A DNA stretch of 59,730 nt, from the NCBI GenBank assembly GCA_004431415.1, contig QPMI01000069.1, positions 1 through 59,730 of the forward strand. Reading direction: 5' to 3'. Positions 1-11,502 of this stretch are shown one piece after another. Below the pieces are notes generated by a model. The model ran no database searches, was not told the origin of the DNA, and saw only the letters and a program-made list of their open reading frames with translations. This DNA is from Cyanophora paradoxa (lineage: Eukaryota > Glaucocystophyceae > Cyanophorales > Cyanophoraceae). Position 1 is the first letter of the stretch. Every line of letters starts with the position of its first letter. A program made the translations under genes and the position numbers.

Positions 1-809
1 GCGGAGCATGGGAGTTCGGCGTCGTCTCTTCTGCAACCACATGCTCCTTCGCCTGCGCATGCGCATCCCGCACGGCATCGGATCGGCTCCCGTCAATTGC
101 GCCATCGGGGTGACGCCATCGGGCTGGCTTGAACCCGTGACTCAGAGGCAGGCCGGTCGGCTAGTACAAAAGCCGCGCGCGGGCTCGTTCAGCGGTACAT
201 TCGACCTCGCCGAGGTTCGCTCTTCCTTGCCGGCCAGCGGCCCAACAGCGATCCAGGATGCTGTCCCTGTCCCTCGCTAGGATCGCTGTGGCCCTCGGCG
301 CGTCGCTTCCTGCTCCCGCAGAGCTCGCCGGCGCCGTCAAGCCGTCATCAAGGCGCCCGTCGCAGCGCCGGCCGCCGTGGCGCCGCTGACGCTGCGGACC
401 GCCTTTCCTTCATCATGCAAGCTCATCGTGCGGTCGAAGCACGCCGGCCCTGTCCATGTGAGTGCTAGCCGACCCGCCTAAGTTGACGCCATCGCGATCT
501 TGCGCCCTGGCCGGCGGCGACGCACGTACGCGTTAAGTATAGATTTTATACGCCAGTCTAAAGCTTGTTTCTGTCTAAACAAGCACGGCGCGCCCACGCC
601 GCCAACTGGTGACGCGAGCCCCGGTGACGTTATCGCTCCCTCCCTAACCCTGCAAGCACTACCGGGTCCCTAAGTTGTGGGAGTGAAGCTTTAGTTATCT
701 TTAAGGTCAAGGCCGATCGTAGCGCTTCTGGATCAAAAGTAAGGGGCTGACGCGTACGCTTAACTCGCAGACTCACAAGATCGACCCGGAGGCGCACCCA
801 TCGAGCCTC
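1..809. other. GC-rich flank with no gene I can support
   Basis: A 90-codon ORF (8-280) and a hydrophobic ATG-initiated stretch from 258 are open, but neither resembles a known protein and the composition makes chance ORFs likely. The ATG at 258 could be a first exon with a targeting peptide for the gene that follows; this is a guess. Confidence 0.3.
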
Positions 810-3608
810 ATGCCGACGAGCTATCCGCCGCCGCCGCGTAGCGACCGGTCGTGGTCCATCGCCGACGTCTACGAGTACGCGCCCTCCAAGAGTGGTCTGA
901 GCGCGACCCGATCGGCTTCTGGACGCGCATGGCCGACCCAACATCGGTGCGAGATTCTTTCCGAGTACTAGTACTCTTTCTTCGCCGCGGCGAAGCCCGT
1001 CGTGCAGACTGGATCGAGCGGCCGAAGAAGGTCTTTACAACGACAACGCGCCGTTCTTTCAAGTGGTTCGAGGGCGGCAAGCTGGTGCGTGCCGGCGCCG
1101 CGAAGTGCGTTGCCCGGCGCCGCCGCTGACGCGAGGCGCGCGCGCACGCCCAGAACGTGTCGGCGCTGCTGCTGGATCGGCACGTCAAGAGCGGCAAGGC
1201 GGACAAGCCGGCGATCTTCTGGGAGGGCGAGCCCGAGGCCGACCGCCGCACGCTCACCTTCGGCGAGCTGCACCAGCAGGCGAGCCCGCCCCGCCGCCGC
1301 CCCGGCCCGCCGGCCCCCCGAACTCGATCGCCGGCGCTGACGCGACGCGGGGCGCGCAGGTGGAAGAAGTTCGCCGGCGTGCTGCGGCACAAGTTCGGCG
1401 TGAAGAAGGGCGACCGCGTCGTCGTCTACATGCCGCAAGTCCCCGAGACCGTCGTCGCCCTCCTCGCCTGCGCCCGCCTCGGCGCCCCCTAGTGCGCCGC
1501 CCCGCCCCGCCCGCCCTCTGCCGGCGCGCGGTCTCGCGCTGAGCGGGGCGGGCAGCTGCATCGTGTTCGGCGGCTTCTCGGACGAGGGCTGCGGGAGCGC
1601 ATCAGCGACGTCGGGGCCAAGGTGGTCATCACGGCGGACGGCTCGTTCCGGCGCGGCAAGCCCTACGACCTCAAGCCGATCGTCGACAAGGCCTCGCCCG
1701 GAGGCCGGCGCCCCCTACCGACTGCGTCGAGAACGTCATCGTCCTCCGCCGGTGCGCCCCCGCCTCGACCCCGGCCCGGCCGGTACCTCGTGCCTCGACG
1801 GCGGGAGGCGGGGGGCAGGCACATGGGAACTGCCCGATGAAGGCGGGGCGGGACCACGAGTGGACGAGCTGATGGCGGACAAGAGCTCGCGCCCGTCACG
1901 CAGCCGCCCCGTCGACGCCAACGACACCCTCTTCGTCATGCACACCAGCGGCAGCAAGGGCAAGCCGAAGGGCGTGCACACTCGGCGGCGGGCTACATCC
2001 TGTGGGCCAGCAGTCGTTCAAGTGGGTCTTTGACCTTCGCTCCGACCTGAACGATGTCTTTTTTCTCCACGCGGCGACCTGGCTGGATCATGGGGTGAGC
2101 CGCCGGCGCCCCTGGATCCGCGTCGACGGCGCCTCGTCCCCTCTGAGCCGGGCCGCGCAGGCACACGAGCATGTACGGCCCCTGGCCCTCGGCGTGACCA
2201 CCGTCCAGTACGAGGGTCCGCGAGCCGCATGCGCACGCTGCGAATTCTAGATCTCTTGCCCGCGCTGAGCCTTTCTTCGCAGCTTCATCTCGACGCCGGA
2301 CGCCGGCCGTCTGTGGCGTGTGCGAGCGGTACAAGGTCTCTCAGTTCTACACCGCCCGACGGCCGTCCGCCTGCCTGGCGCGAGAGGGGCCCAGGAGCCC
2401 GAGAAGTACGACCTCTCCAGCATCCGCGGTGCATGCCGCCTTACTTTCGCTTTTTTCTGCGCGATCTGTCTGACGCGTCGGGGGCGGCAGTGATCGGGTC
2501 GGCCGGCGAGCCGATCGGGCCCGTCGCGTGGCACTGGTTCCACAAGAAGGTCGGCGGCGGCAAGGCCCCGTCGCGGACAACTGGTGGGCAGACGGAGACG
2601 GGCGGCCCGACCATCTCTTCCATCCCCGGCGCCACCCCTCAAGCCCGGCTCCGCAACCGTCCCTCTCCCCGGCATCCACCTCGCCATCGTGGACCCCACC
2701 GGCAAGCGCGTGCCGCAGGGCGAGCAGGGGCTGCTCGTCATCACGAGCCCCTTCCCTCGATGCTCCGCACGCTGTACAACGCCGACAAGCGCTTCGTCAG
2801 CTCCTACTTCGACCACGTCAAGTTCAGGGCAACGACGTCTACTTCACGGGCGATGGCGCATATGAGGACAAGACGTGCCCCGCACCCGCGCTTTCTGTTC
2901 GCTGCGGCCCGTCTGACCGTTGCGCGTTCAGGGCTACATCTGGATCACGGGGCGCGTCGACGACGTGATCAACGTGGCCGGGCACCGCATGGGCACCGCC
3001 GAGATCGAGGCGGCCATCAACCACTGCTCGCTCGTCGCCGAGAGCGCGTCGTCGCCCGCCCCGACCCATCAAGGGCGAGGCCGTCGTCGCGTACGTCGTC
3101 CTCAAGGCTGGCGGTGCGCAGCTCTCTCCCTGTCTTCCGCTGCTGAACCGCGCTCACGGCGGCGGGGGCGTGCGCAGAGGCCACCGGACGCAGAAGGAGG
3201 TGGACAAGGCGGTGCACGAGATGGTGTACCACCACATCGGCAAGATCGCGCACCTGGACACGCTGATCGTCGTCCCGGGCTGCCGAAGACGCGGTCGGGG
3301 AAGGTGATGCGGCGGCTGCTGCGCTCGATCGCGCGGGAGAGGCGATCAAGCAGGACACGAGCACCCTCGAGGACCCCGCCACCGTCGAGGCCGTCCTCGA
3401 CGCCTACCACAAGCTCGTGGCCGCGAGCGCCCCGCCCAAGATGGCCGCCGCCGCCGCTAAGTCCCCGTCCCTCTCTTCAGAGAGAGGCCCGCCTCTCAGA
3501 CATAATCTACTTTCCAACGAGTCTGCTGTCTTGCGTCTCCCTTCCTGTACTTTAGCACAGTCGAGATCTGCGATTTTACGTTGCGTTTTTGCTTATGCTT
3601 TTACCTGA
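810..3608 (+). CDS. ACS: Acetyl-CoA synthetase (AMP-forming), multi-exon, with frame breaks
   Basis: The enzyme activates acetate with ATP and transfers the acetyl group to CoA. Family segments appear in order: the N-terminal [19 protein letters not shown] region split by an intron at 1085-1153; [17 protein letters not shown] near 1400; the adenylate-binding loop [12 protein letters not shown] near 1950; [13 protein letters not shown] near 2190; [20 protein letters not shown] near 2940-3000; and the C-terminal [14 protein letters not shown] with the catalytic lysine near 3285-3325. Introns are about 60-90 bases, C-rich, and end GCTGAC...CAG. Several exons switch frame by one base (near 890, 1360, 2180, 2757 and 2827) while the family sequence continues in the new frame, so these look like missing bases rather than introns. 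The start at 810 is the first ATG before recognisable sequence; an upstream exon is possible. The stop is the first in frame after a low-complexity tail. Confidence 0.85.
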
Positions 3609-4599
3609 TTCATTGAAGTCGGGGGCGTACGCTCAAGGTTGTAGATTTTTTCGCGAGCTTCGGATTGGACTTCATTGTTCCAAACCCCCTCCGAGTTGTA
3701 ATGTGCAGTAGTGGGTTCTTGTGGTTCATATCTATCTAGCCAGTGCTAGGCAGATAGCATGTAGGGCTCTTCAGATCTAACACAGAGCTGAAGTGTTCAG
3801 GTATACGTAGCCTAATAGCTGTGGCGTCATACGGGTTACTAGTCATAGCCCGGGTAATTACCGTAAGTCAAGTGTAGCGAGTGTCGTTGCATTTGAGTTC
3901 ATTCAAGAATCAGAATTAATATTCGATCATATGCATGAACTTCGAATTCGGAATTCAGAACCTCAGATCAAGAAAGTCCAGGATCCGCGGCCGGGTGAAG
4001 CTAAGGCCGGCCGGCGGCGCGGCGTCGGCGCGCGGGAGCCCTGAAATCATGAATACTAGTCCGATCCGACGGTAAATCGATATCGCCGAGTCGCGACACC
4101 ACATGCACGCGTACGTGCAATTGAGAACCAAGAGCCGCTGAGCAATTGAGTGCAATTGGATCCCGGATTGAAAAACATGCGTATGAGTGCAATTGCGCAT
4201 TCGAACATGCGTATGTTCGAACTCGCGGTCGGCATTGAAAAAATATTAATATTGGAATTGAGCGTCGACGTCCCACTGAGCGTACGCGAGTATACGAATT
4301 ATAATATTTTGAGCGTACCACGTATACGGTAAGCAAAGGTCTACTTTGTATGTACGTACTGGAAATAGGCAACTACATACTGTGCTTAAAAAGTGAGACC
4401 TAAGGCACTGTAGAACATATGGGATGATCTCAGAAGCTGCGTGCGGAACTACATGCGCAAGAAATATGTGCGATAACGGGTAGAAGGTGATTGAGGCAAC
4501 GCACAAAAGGCGGCTGACGAAGGCGGCACTTCAAAGATGCACGTGCGACTCTAACGCGGGGTCCTAGTCCTACCTACCTGCGCGGTCCCTACAGGCGCG
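3609..4599. other. Intergenic, no gene seen
   Basis: Composition drops in GC compared with the flanking genes. Short palindromic words (GAATTC, GGATCC, ACTAGT, CATATG, CGTACG, ATCGAT) are frequent. ORFs here are short and unlike any family I know. Confidence 0.5.
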
Positions 4600-7500
4600 G
4601 CCTAGTGAAAGGGCGTGGCGCCCGAGGCTGGGGGCCGCGGGGCGCCTGGCGCGCTCACATGGGGGGAGGGGTGGTGGTGAGGGAGGGGACGGCTGGCCCG
4701 AGGGGAGCGGGGCAGCGGGGGGGGGCCACGGGTCGCTCGCGCCGCCGCTGCTGCCGTGGCCGGGCCCGGCGAGGGCGAGCGCGTGCTCGAGGGGAGATGC
4801 CCCACGGCGAGCCCCGCTGCCCGTCCCGAAGAGCAGCGAGGGCGACGCCGCGCGCCCGGCGCCGCCCCACGGCGCCCCAGCGCGAGGGGGACGAGGCGAG
4901 CGGGGCGTGAAGCCGCCGCCCCCGAGGCCGCCCTGGGCGCCGGCGGGAACGTTGGGTCGTGGGCGCCCGGGCCGGCCTCGAAGGGGGAGCGGCCGCGGGC
5001 CCAGGCGAGGCTGTAGGCGGCGGCGGCGGCGGCGGCGGCCGAGGAGGAGAGGGGGTTCGAGTCCAGCCCGGCCCCGCCCTCCTCCAGCCCGTGCCACAGC
5101 GGCGACGGCGGCGCCGAGAGGGCCGTGTACGCCCGAAGCCGCCCCCGCCCAGGCCCCCGCGCCAGCTCGAGCCGGAGCCGGAGCCGCCGGCGCCCGAGGC
5201 AACGGCGGCGGCGGCGGCGGCGCGGCGGCGGCGAGGGCGAAGTGGCTGTGCTGCTGCTGCTGCTGCTGCGGGTGCTGCTGCGGGACCGGCTGCCCCATGT
5301 GCAGGTGCTGCTGCGCGCGCAGCATCTGGGCGCCCGGCCCCGCCGAAGCGCTCGAAGTCGTGCTGGGACGGCCACGCGTCCTCGTCGTTGATCTCGATGG
5401 GCGGCAGCGCCGAGAGGCTCCCCCGCCGCGTCCCCGGCCCGCTACCGCCCCCGCCCGCCCGCCGGCAGCGCCGGCGCCGAGGGCGGCGGCGCCGAAGAGG
5501 GCGCGGAGCTCCTCGAGGCGCTCGCGAGGGCGCGGTTTCCTCCTCGAGCTGCACCAGCGCCCGCCGGCGCTCGCCCGCAGCGCCCCCACCTGCCGCCGCA
5601 GCTGTCGGTTCTCCTCCTGCAGCTGCTCGTTCGCGCCAGCTGCGCCATCTCCCGCCGGAACTGCGCCACCGCGCCGCCGCGCCCGCGCGTCCAGCTCCGC
5701 CTCCAGCGGCCCGCCGCCGCCCGGCCCGCGGCCCCAGCGGGCGCTCCGCCCCGCGCGGCGCCCCGCGGGGCGGCCCTCGTCGGGGCGAAGGGGACGGGCT
5801 CCTCGGAGGAGTCGGCCCCGCCGGGCCCGGCGAGGGGCGAGCCGCGGTGCGGGGGCGTGCGCGCTCGCGCGGCGTGCGCGCCGGCGAGGCCGAGCCGAGG
5901 GCGCCGGCGAGCCGCCCGCCGTCGGCGTGCCCGACGCTGCCCCGACCCGCCGACGCCGCCGTTGCTGAACAGGTTCGCGATGCCGCCGCTGCCGCAGACG
6001 CCGGGGGCCCCCGCCGCGTCCAGCGCCCGCTCGAGCGCCTGGGCGGCAGGGCAGGCGGCGGCGGGGCCGGCGGCGGCGTCGTCGCTGGCGGCGGGCGCGC
6101 GGCGAGCTCCTCGAGCGCGTGGTCGAGGACGGCGGCCGCCTCGTCGCGGTTCAGGCCCGAGAGGCGGCCCGGCAGCTCGCTCCCCAGCCGGAAGGGCCGC
6201 GGCGCCGGCGCCCCCGCGGGGAGCCGCGCGAGCAGCTCGAGCTCGAGCCGCAGGAGCCGCCGCCGCGCGCCGGCCTCCACGCGGCGCGACTGCGCCGCGC
6301 GGTCGCGCAGGGCGCGCAGGTACTCCAGCCCAGGGGCCCCGCCCGGCCGCCCCGCCGCCACGTCGCTCACCCAGTTGGCGGCCGCTCGACGAGCTCCGCG
6401 CCGTCCTTGCCCCGCGCACTGGATGCACCGCAGCGCGGCCGGGTCCGTCAGAGCGCCAGCAGCGGCGGCACCGCCGCCCCGCGGCGCCCCCGCCGCCCGC
6501 CCCGGCGCCTTCCTCGGCGCCTCGACCGTGAGCGCGGGGCGGCGGCTGCCTGGGCGGCGGTGGCTGGGCGGTGGCGTGCTGGAGCTTGGCGGCGATGCGC
6601 TCGAGGACCTCCGGGCGAGCGAGCCGCCCGAGTCGCCGCGCGGTCGTGCGGGCCTCGCGCTCGGGCGGGCGCCCGGTCGCCCTCGGGGCGTGCGCCGAGC
6701 ACGGGCGAGGAGGTCGCAGTGGTCGGCGACGCCGCGGGGCCGCCGCGAGGGCGACGTGCTCCACGAAGGCGTCAGCGCGGCGTGCGCGGCCGGCAGCGGC
6801 AGGCCGGCCAGCTCCCGCAGCACGCGCGGGTCCAGGAGAGCACCCGTCGTGCGGCGACGCCGACGTGCTCGCCGCCGCCGCTGCCGCCGCCGCGGCCGCC
6901 GCTGCCGCGCCGCGCGCCGACGCCTGTTCGGCCGCCCGCCGACTCGATCTCGATACGGAGCACGCGCCGGCGCACCCCGCTCCATGCTCCGCTGTCTGCT
7001 CGCCGCCGCGTCGGCGCGGCCGGGTGGCGCGGGGCGGGCGGGCGGGCGGAAAGGGGCGGGAGGGCGCACGCTTCGCTCGAAGTGGAGGGCCCGCGTAGTT
7101 GAAGAGGGAGCGGGGCCTGCGCGGCGGCGCCCTCGTCAGCGGGCGGCGGCCGGCGGCACGGCTCGGGGGCGGACCGGTGATGACGCCGCCCTTGAGCGCC
7201 TCGCGATGCTCTCGAGCATGACGCGCCCGTTGTCGCGCCGGCATCGCTGCGTGCGCGGCTCGCGGGGCCCGGGCCCGGGCGGGGCCGGGGGCGGGGCCGG
7301 CGGGGGGGGCGGGGCGCACGCGACGAGCTGGAGGACCTCGTCGTGAAGGCGACGCGGCCGCCGCCGCACGAAGCGCAGCGTCCGCTCGATCGCCGCCGCC
7401 ATCTGCTGCAGCTCCCCGCAGCGCCGCCCGGATCTCTGCGCCCGCCCTCCCTCAGCCCGGCACGCGGCCCGGGCCCGCGCGCGGCGAGCAGAGGGGATCG

Positions 7501-8174
7501 AAGACGCACGGCGGCGGCGGAGGCGGCGCCGCGGCAGGCGTCCTGGGCGGCGCGCGCGCGGGCGGAGGGGTCGTCGCGAGCAGGTCGTCGTCGAGCAGGT
7601 CCGTGAGGCCCCGCCGGGGAACGGCCCGGGGAAGCCGGCGAAGGAGCCGCCCAGCAGGGCTCCAGGCTCCGCTGCGAGCTCGACTGCGGCATCGTGCGCG
7701 GGTCCGGCGAGACCGAGCGCGAGCGGTCCGGCGAGGGCACGCCCAGCGAGTCGCCGGCGCTGCTGCCGCTCCATTCGAGCGCGTCGGCACCGTCAGTAGC
7801 GACGGCGCATCGCCGCGCCCGGCACGAAGGGCGGCCCCGAGGCCGCGGAGCGTGGGCGAGACCCGACGTCGCGCCGGGCCGGACTTGCAGGGCGACGCGC
7901 CGCGGCGGTCATGCCGCGAAGTACGCGCGGCAGAGGGCCGACAGGTTCTCGATCGGCGGTTGCCGCGGTCGTCCAGCCGCTCGCAAAGGGCGCGTAGCGC
8001 GGCGACCGCCTGCGGCGGCTCGAGCCGCCGCAGGGCCGAGATCTTCTGTGCGTCCATAAGCAGGTTCCCCCGCAGGTGGTAGAACTGCAGAGCGCGCAGC
8101 GCGTCAGCTGGAGCGAAGGGCAGCCGAGCGGGGATGCAGCCCACCTTGCGCGAAGCGATCACCCGCGCCTCCAT
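4600..8174 (-). CDS. Unrecognised Ala/Pro/Gln-rich protein gene
   Basis: I do not recognise this gene. On the minus strand the start near 8174 gives a non-repetitive N-terminal stretch with FAPADALRALQFYHLRGNLL and repeated Leu/Ala-rich helical pattern, ending near 7920. Further down are a helical LDPRVLRELAGLPLPAAHAA segment (about 6830-6780), a leucine-zipper-like QEENRQLRRQVGALR segment (about 5620-5575), the acidic PPIEINDEDAWPSQHDFE stretch (about 5400-5350) and a poly-Gln/His run (about 5285-5235). These lie in different frames, so introns or base errors must join them. Composition near 75-80 percent GC keeps both strands open for kilobases, which weakens the case. The coiled coil plus Q-rich tract would suit a regulatory protein, but that is inference. 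Exact exon limits are unknown. Confidence 0.4.
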
Positions 8175-9681
8175 CGCAACCTCGGGCGAGAGCTCCGCAG
8201 AGCAACGAATGACGACGAGATGTATTCCGCGCCGTCTACACGCGTGCCTCGATCAGCCGTGAGCAGAACTGCGCGAACGGCAACGCGCACCGTTGATGTA
8301 CTTGGCGGAGAGGGCACGCCCGGCCCTTTTCCGCAGCGGACATGCCGGACGATTGCGAAGAGAAAGGCTCAAGTTCGGCAGGGGTCAGCTCGCTGGGGCA
8401 AAGCGTGAGTGAAAGGACCGGGGCGCGCCGCGGGCTTATCCCCGCGCGTTTGTTCACCTTAGCGCTGTTAGCGCCCTGTCGTCGAACGAGAAGTTCTCCG
8501 GGACCCGGTTGCTGCTATGACGTAGCTTCAAGGCCAGCGCGAGATCAGCAGGAAGTTGTTTGCCGGATCCATCGATCGGCTATACCCGCCTACACCGCCA
8601 TCGATCGCTAGCGCGCCTTCCCGCGCGCATGCTCTTTGCTGCTTGTAGCAGCAATGTGCTCCCCGCGGGGGTACAGTATCTTCTTCACCTTTGAGAAGCA
8701 TGGGGCCGCTTCAGCTTCCGAGCGTGAAATGGATCATTCGAATTCCGGGATTGTCGCAGTGCGATCGCAATAGCTAATCCACTGCTGCTGCAGAGGGTGC
8801 GCACGCATCCTGGATCCGGAATAGCGCTGCGTGCGAAACTGCACGAAACGCTCGAATTCGACGTTCCGGAAGTTGCGTGCAGCCTGCTGCGGCTGCAGCT
8901 TCAGACGCGTATGCACGTCGACGTCGGTCAGACGTGCGGCCGCGGCGATTGCACGCTGGTTAACATTAACGCGTTCGATGTGTGTCGCGCTGCGCATGCC
9001 TCCGACATATTGCCTCGCGCAGCAGCCAGCTGGCCATGGCAGATCATTGGATGCATATGTTGGATGTGTCGACGTCGCGCGGGGAGTCGCCGGGGACTCG
9101 CCGGGGAGTCGCCGGGACGCGGAAGTGCCGCAGGCCCGCAGTGCGCCCACCAGCTGCAGCTGCAGCTGCGCTGCATGCGCAGCCTCCGCGCGCGCGCGCG
9201 CGCGCGCTGCGTATGCCAGGCTGGCCCTTGACAAGTTCAGCAGGCGCGCGCCGCCGCGGCGCCGGCGCGATCCGGCGCACGCTGGCTAGCTGCAGCTGAT
9301 CATAGGCGTGCGCGCATACGCGCATGCGCAGTTTGAATGTGATGCCCGCCGATTCCCGGAGAACGTCATGCAATTGCGAGGCCTTGCAATTGGTCCGACG
9401 GTCTGGCCCATGCATGCGCACGGTCTTGTGTATGCTTATATGTGCCACGGTGTTTACGTATACAAGTGTACTGCGTACAGATCGAGTAGGAGCTTTTGGA
9501 TCCGGATTGGTGCGCTGGAAAAAGCGGCAATGTTACAGGCCTAGGGCGACAGGGAGAGGGGGCAGCGAGGCTCGCAGCCCCGGGGGCGGAGGGGCCCTGC
9601 CAGGCTGGGGGAGGGACGGCACGGGGGCCGCCGGGCGGCTGCGTGGAGGCGGGGTCGGGGGCCTCTCCTGGGGGCCTAAGC
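8175..9681. other. Intergenic, palindrome-rich, no gene seen
   Basis: No ORF resembles a known protein. From about 8700 to 9500 short self-complementary words are unusually frequent, including CTGCAG, GCATGC, TGCGCA, GGATCC, CCATGG, a (CG)n run near 9190 and three closely spaced GGGGAGTCGCCGG-type direct repeats at about 9075-9120. Confidence 0.5.
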
Positions 9682-11031
9682 CTAAGGGAAGTAGGCGACC
9701 TCGACGGAGGCGACGACGGCGCCGTCCACTCGGGCCCACGCCGGGAACGCCTCGAAGTTCGCTGCCCGCGCCGAGAGCTGCCCGCCCCGCCCCGCCCCTC
9801 AGAGGCGCCCGGGCGGCGGCGGCGGGGCGGGCGGGGCGGACGGTGGCGTAGGTGCCGTGGAGGAGGGGCGCCAGGTCGGGGCTGAAAGCGGAGGCCGCCG
9901 CGTCGCGCTCAGCCTGCCCCGCGGGTGAGCGCCGCAGCCGCGCGGGCGAGAGAGGGCGCGGGGCTACCGGAAGCCGGCGGGGGGGCGGGGGAGTCGAGGG
10001 AGAGGCGGCGCGGGGAGGCGGCGCCGGCCACCGCGGGGAGCCCGGCGACGGCAGCGAGTTGAAGAGCCGCCGGGGGTACGCCACGGGGGCCTGCGGGGGG
10101 TCGGAGGGGGAAGCGGAGGCAGCGGGGCGGGGCGGGGCGGACGGGGCGCATGAGGGCGGAGCGGGGCGGGCCGCCGGCAGAGGCCTCCTTCTCCACCGCG
10201 AAGAGGAACGAGGACTCGGGGTGGAAGCGGTCGAAGTAGCCTCCTGGCGGGCGGGAGGGGCGCCGGGTCGGCGGGGCACAGAGGCGGGGCACAGAGGCGG
10301 GGCGGCGCGCACCGACGACGAGGGAGGCGGGGTGGAAGCGGGTGCGGAGGTGGGAGACCTCGCAGACGCTGAAGAGGTCCACGATCAGCACGAAGCGGTG
10401 CAGGCCCCGCACGCTGCGAGGGGGGGCCGGGCAGCGGTCAGAGCGGACGACATGGGGCGAGGAGGAGGCGGGGAGGGGGAGGCGGGGGCGGACCAGGCGT
10501 CGAAGACAGCGGAGTCGAAGGAGAGGTGCCCGACGTCCGGGAGCTCGCCCTGCACCGCGCGGAAGGCCATCGGGCCCGCCGCACCCGCCCCGCCGCCTCC
10601 GCCGGCAGCACCGCCGCCACCCGCTCCAGCGCCGACGGGCACGAGCGCAGCAGCACCGAGGGGACGTCCACCCGCGAGTTCGGCTGCTGCGCCGGCCGCT
10701 CCGAGGGCGAGGCCCAGTCGACCGCCTCCACCGCCGGTCGCGCGGGGCTCCGCGCCGCCCGCAGCGGCGCCGGCGATGCGTACGACGGCGAGAGCAGCCG
10801 CGCCGACTTGAGCGAGATGGTACCGTACCCGAACCCCGTCTCCAGCGGGAGCGCCACGTGCGCCGCCGCCTTGCAATTGTCCCGCCCCGCCTCTGCGGGC
10901 GGCCGCGTGAGCGGCGGGCAAAGGCGTCGCCCGTGCTTGGCTGGGCCCCGCATCGCACCGGTCGACAGCACCCGCGTGAGCGAGAGCCGGCGGCGATTCG
11001 GGATGGTGGCGTGAATCGAATAAGGAGCCAT
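9682..11031 (-). CDS. Unrecognised intron-rich protein gene
   Basis: The ATG at 11031 opens a non-repetitive stretch (MAPYSIHATIPNRRRLSL...) containing ALPLETGFGYGTISLKSARL near 10840-10790. After C-rich introns, coding-looking segments resume: GELPDVGHLSFDSAVFDAW near 10550-10500, GLHRFVLIVDLFSVCEVSHL near 10410-10350, GGYFDRFHPESSFLFAVEKE near 10245-10190, and a terminal VDGAVVASVEVAYFP followed by a stop at 9682. The FDSAVFDAW...RFVLIVDL spacing loosely recalls aspartyl/asparaginyl beta-hydroxylases, but the iron-binding histidines cannot be placed, so I do not assign a function. It is transcribed divergently from the glucan water dikinase gene. Confidence 0.45.
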
Positions 11032-11502
11032 GGCGCCTAAGGAGCACTTTCCGGACGGCTCAGGTCTTGGTGGCCTTGGTCTCTTCTTGCTTCGAGTCTG
11101 CGCATAAGCATAAATCAGCTCCGGCACTGCTCGCGGCGAGCGAGCTCCGTCCGCGACGAACCTATAGTGAGTTCTTTGGTGAAACGAAGACGATGGAGTT
11201 CGCAGGCGGCTCGTCGGGCGTCGAGCGGTCGCGGCTAGCCGGTGCCTTTGGGGTTTCTTGTTGATGACAGCGAGTGAAGGGTGGAGGGATCTGGAGTGCG
11301 TCGGGTGTTCTGGGCGCTCGGCTTCATTGTCGGATGGCCTAGTTGGCAGCGGGCGCCAGATGGCAATTGCAAGACTCTAAGACACGTAAACCCGGGGGGG
11401 GGGGAAGCGAAGTCTAGGGTACAGCAGTTCTCGGCTGCGAAGCCGAAAAACGTTCAGGACTCTTCCCGAAGGAACCGTAGCACCCCCAGCACCTTCAGCA
11501 GC
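11032..11502. promoter_or_regulatory. Divergent intergenic region
   Basis: This 471-base gap separates the starts of the minus-strand gene at 11031 and the dikinase at 11503, so it should hold promoters for both. I see no clear TATA box. A nine-base G run lies at about 11395. Confidence 0.3.

Noticed and set aside
4655-7346. Very long overlapping ORFs on both strands (up to about 800 codons)
   Set aside because: At this GC content stop codons are rare in every frame. The products are Arg/Ala/Pro/Gly repeats. Only a minus-strand gene with non-repetitive segments was kept, at low confidence.
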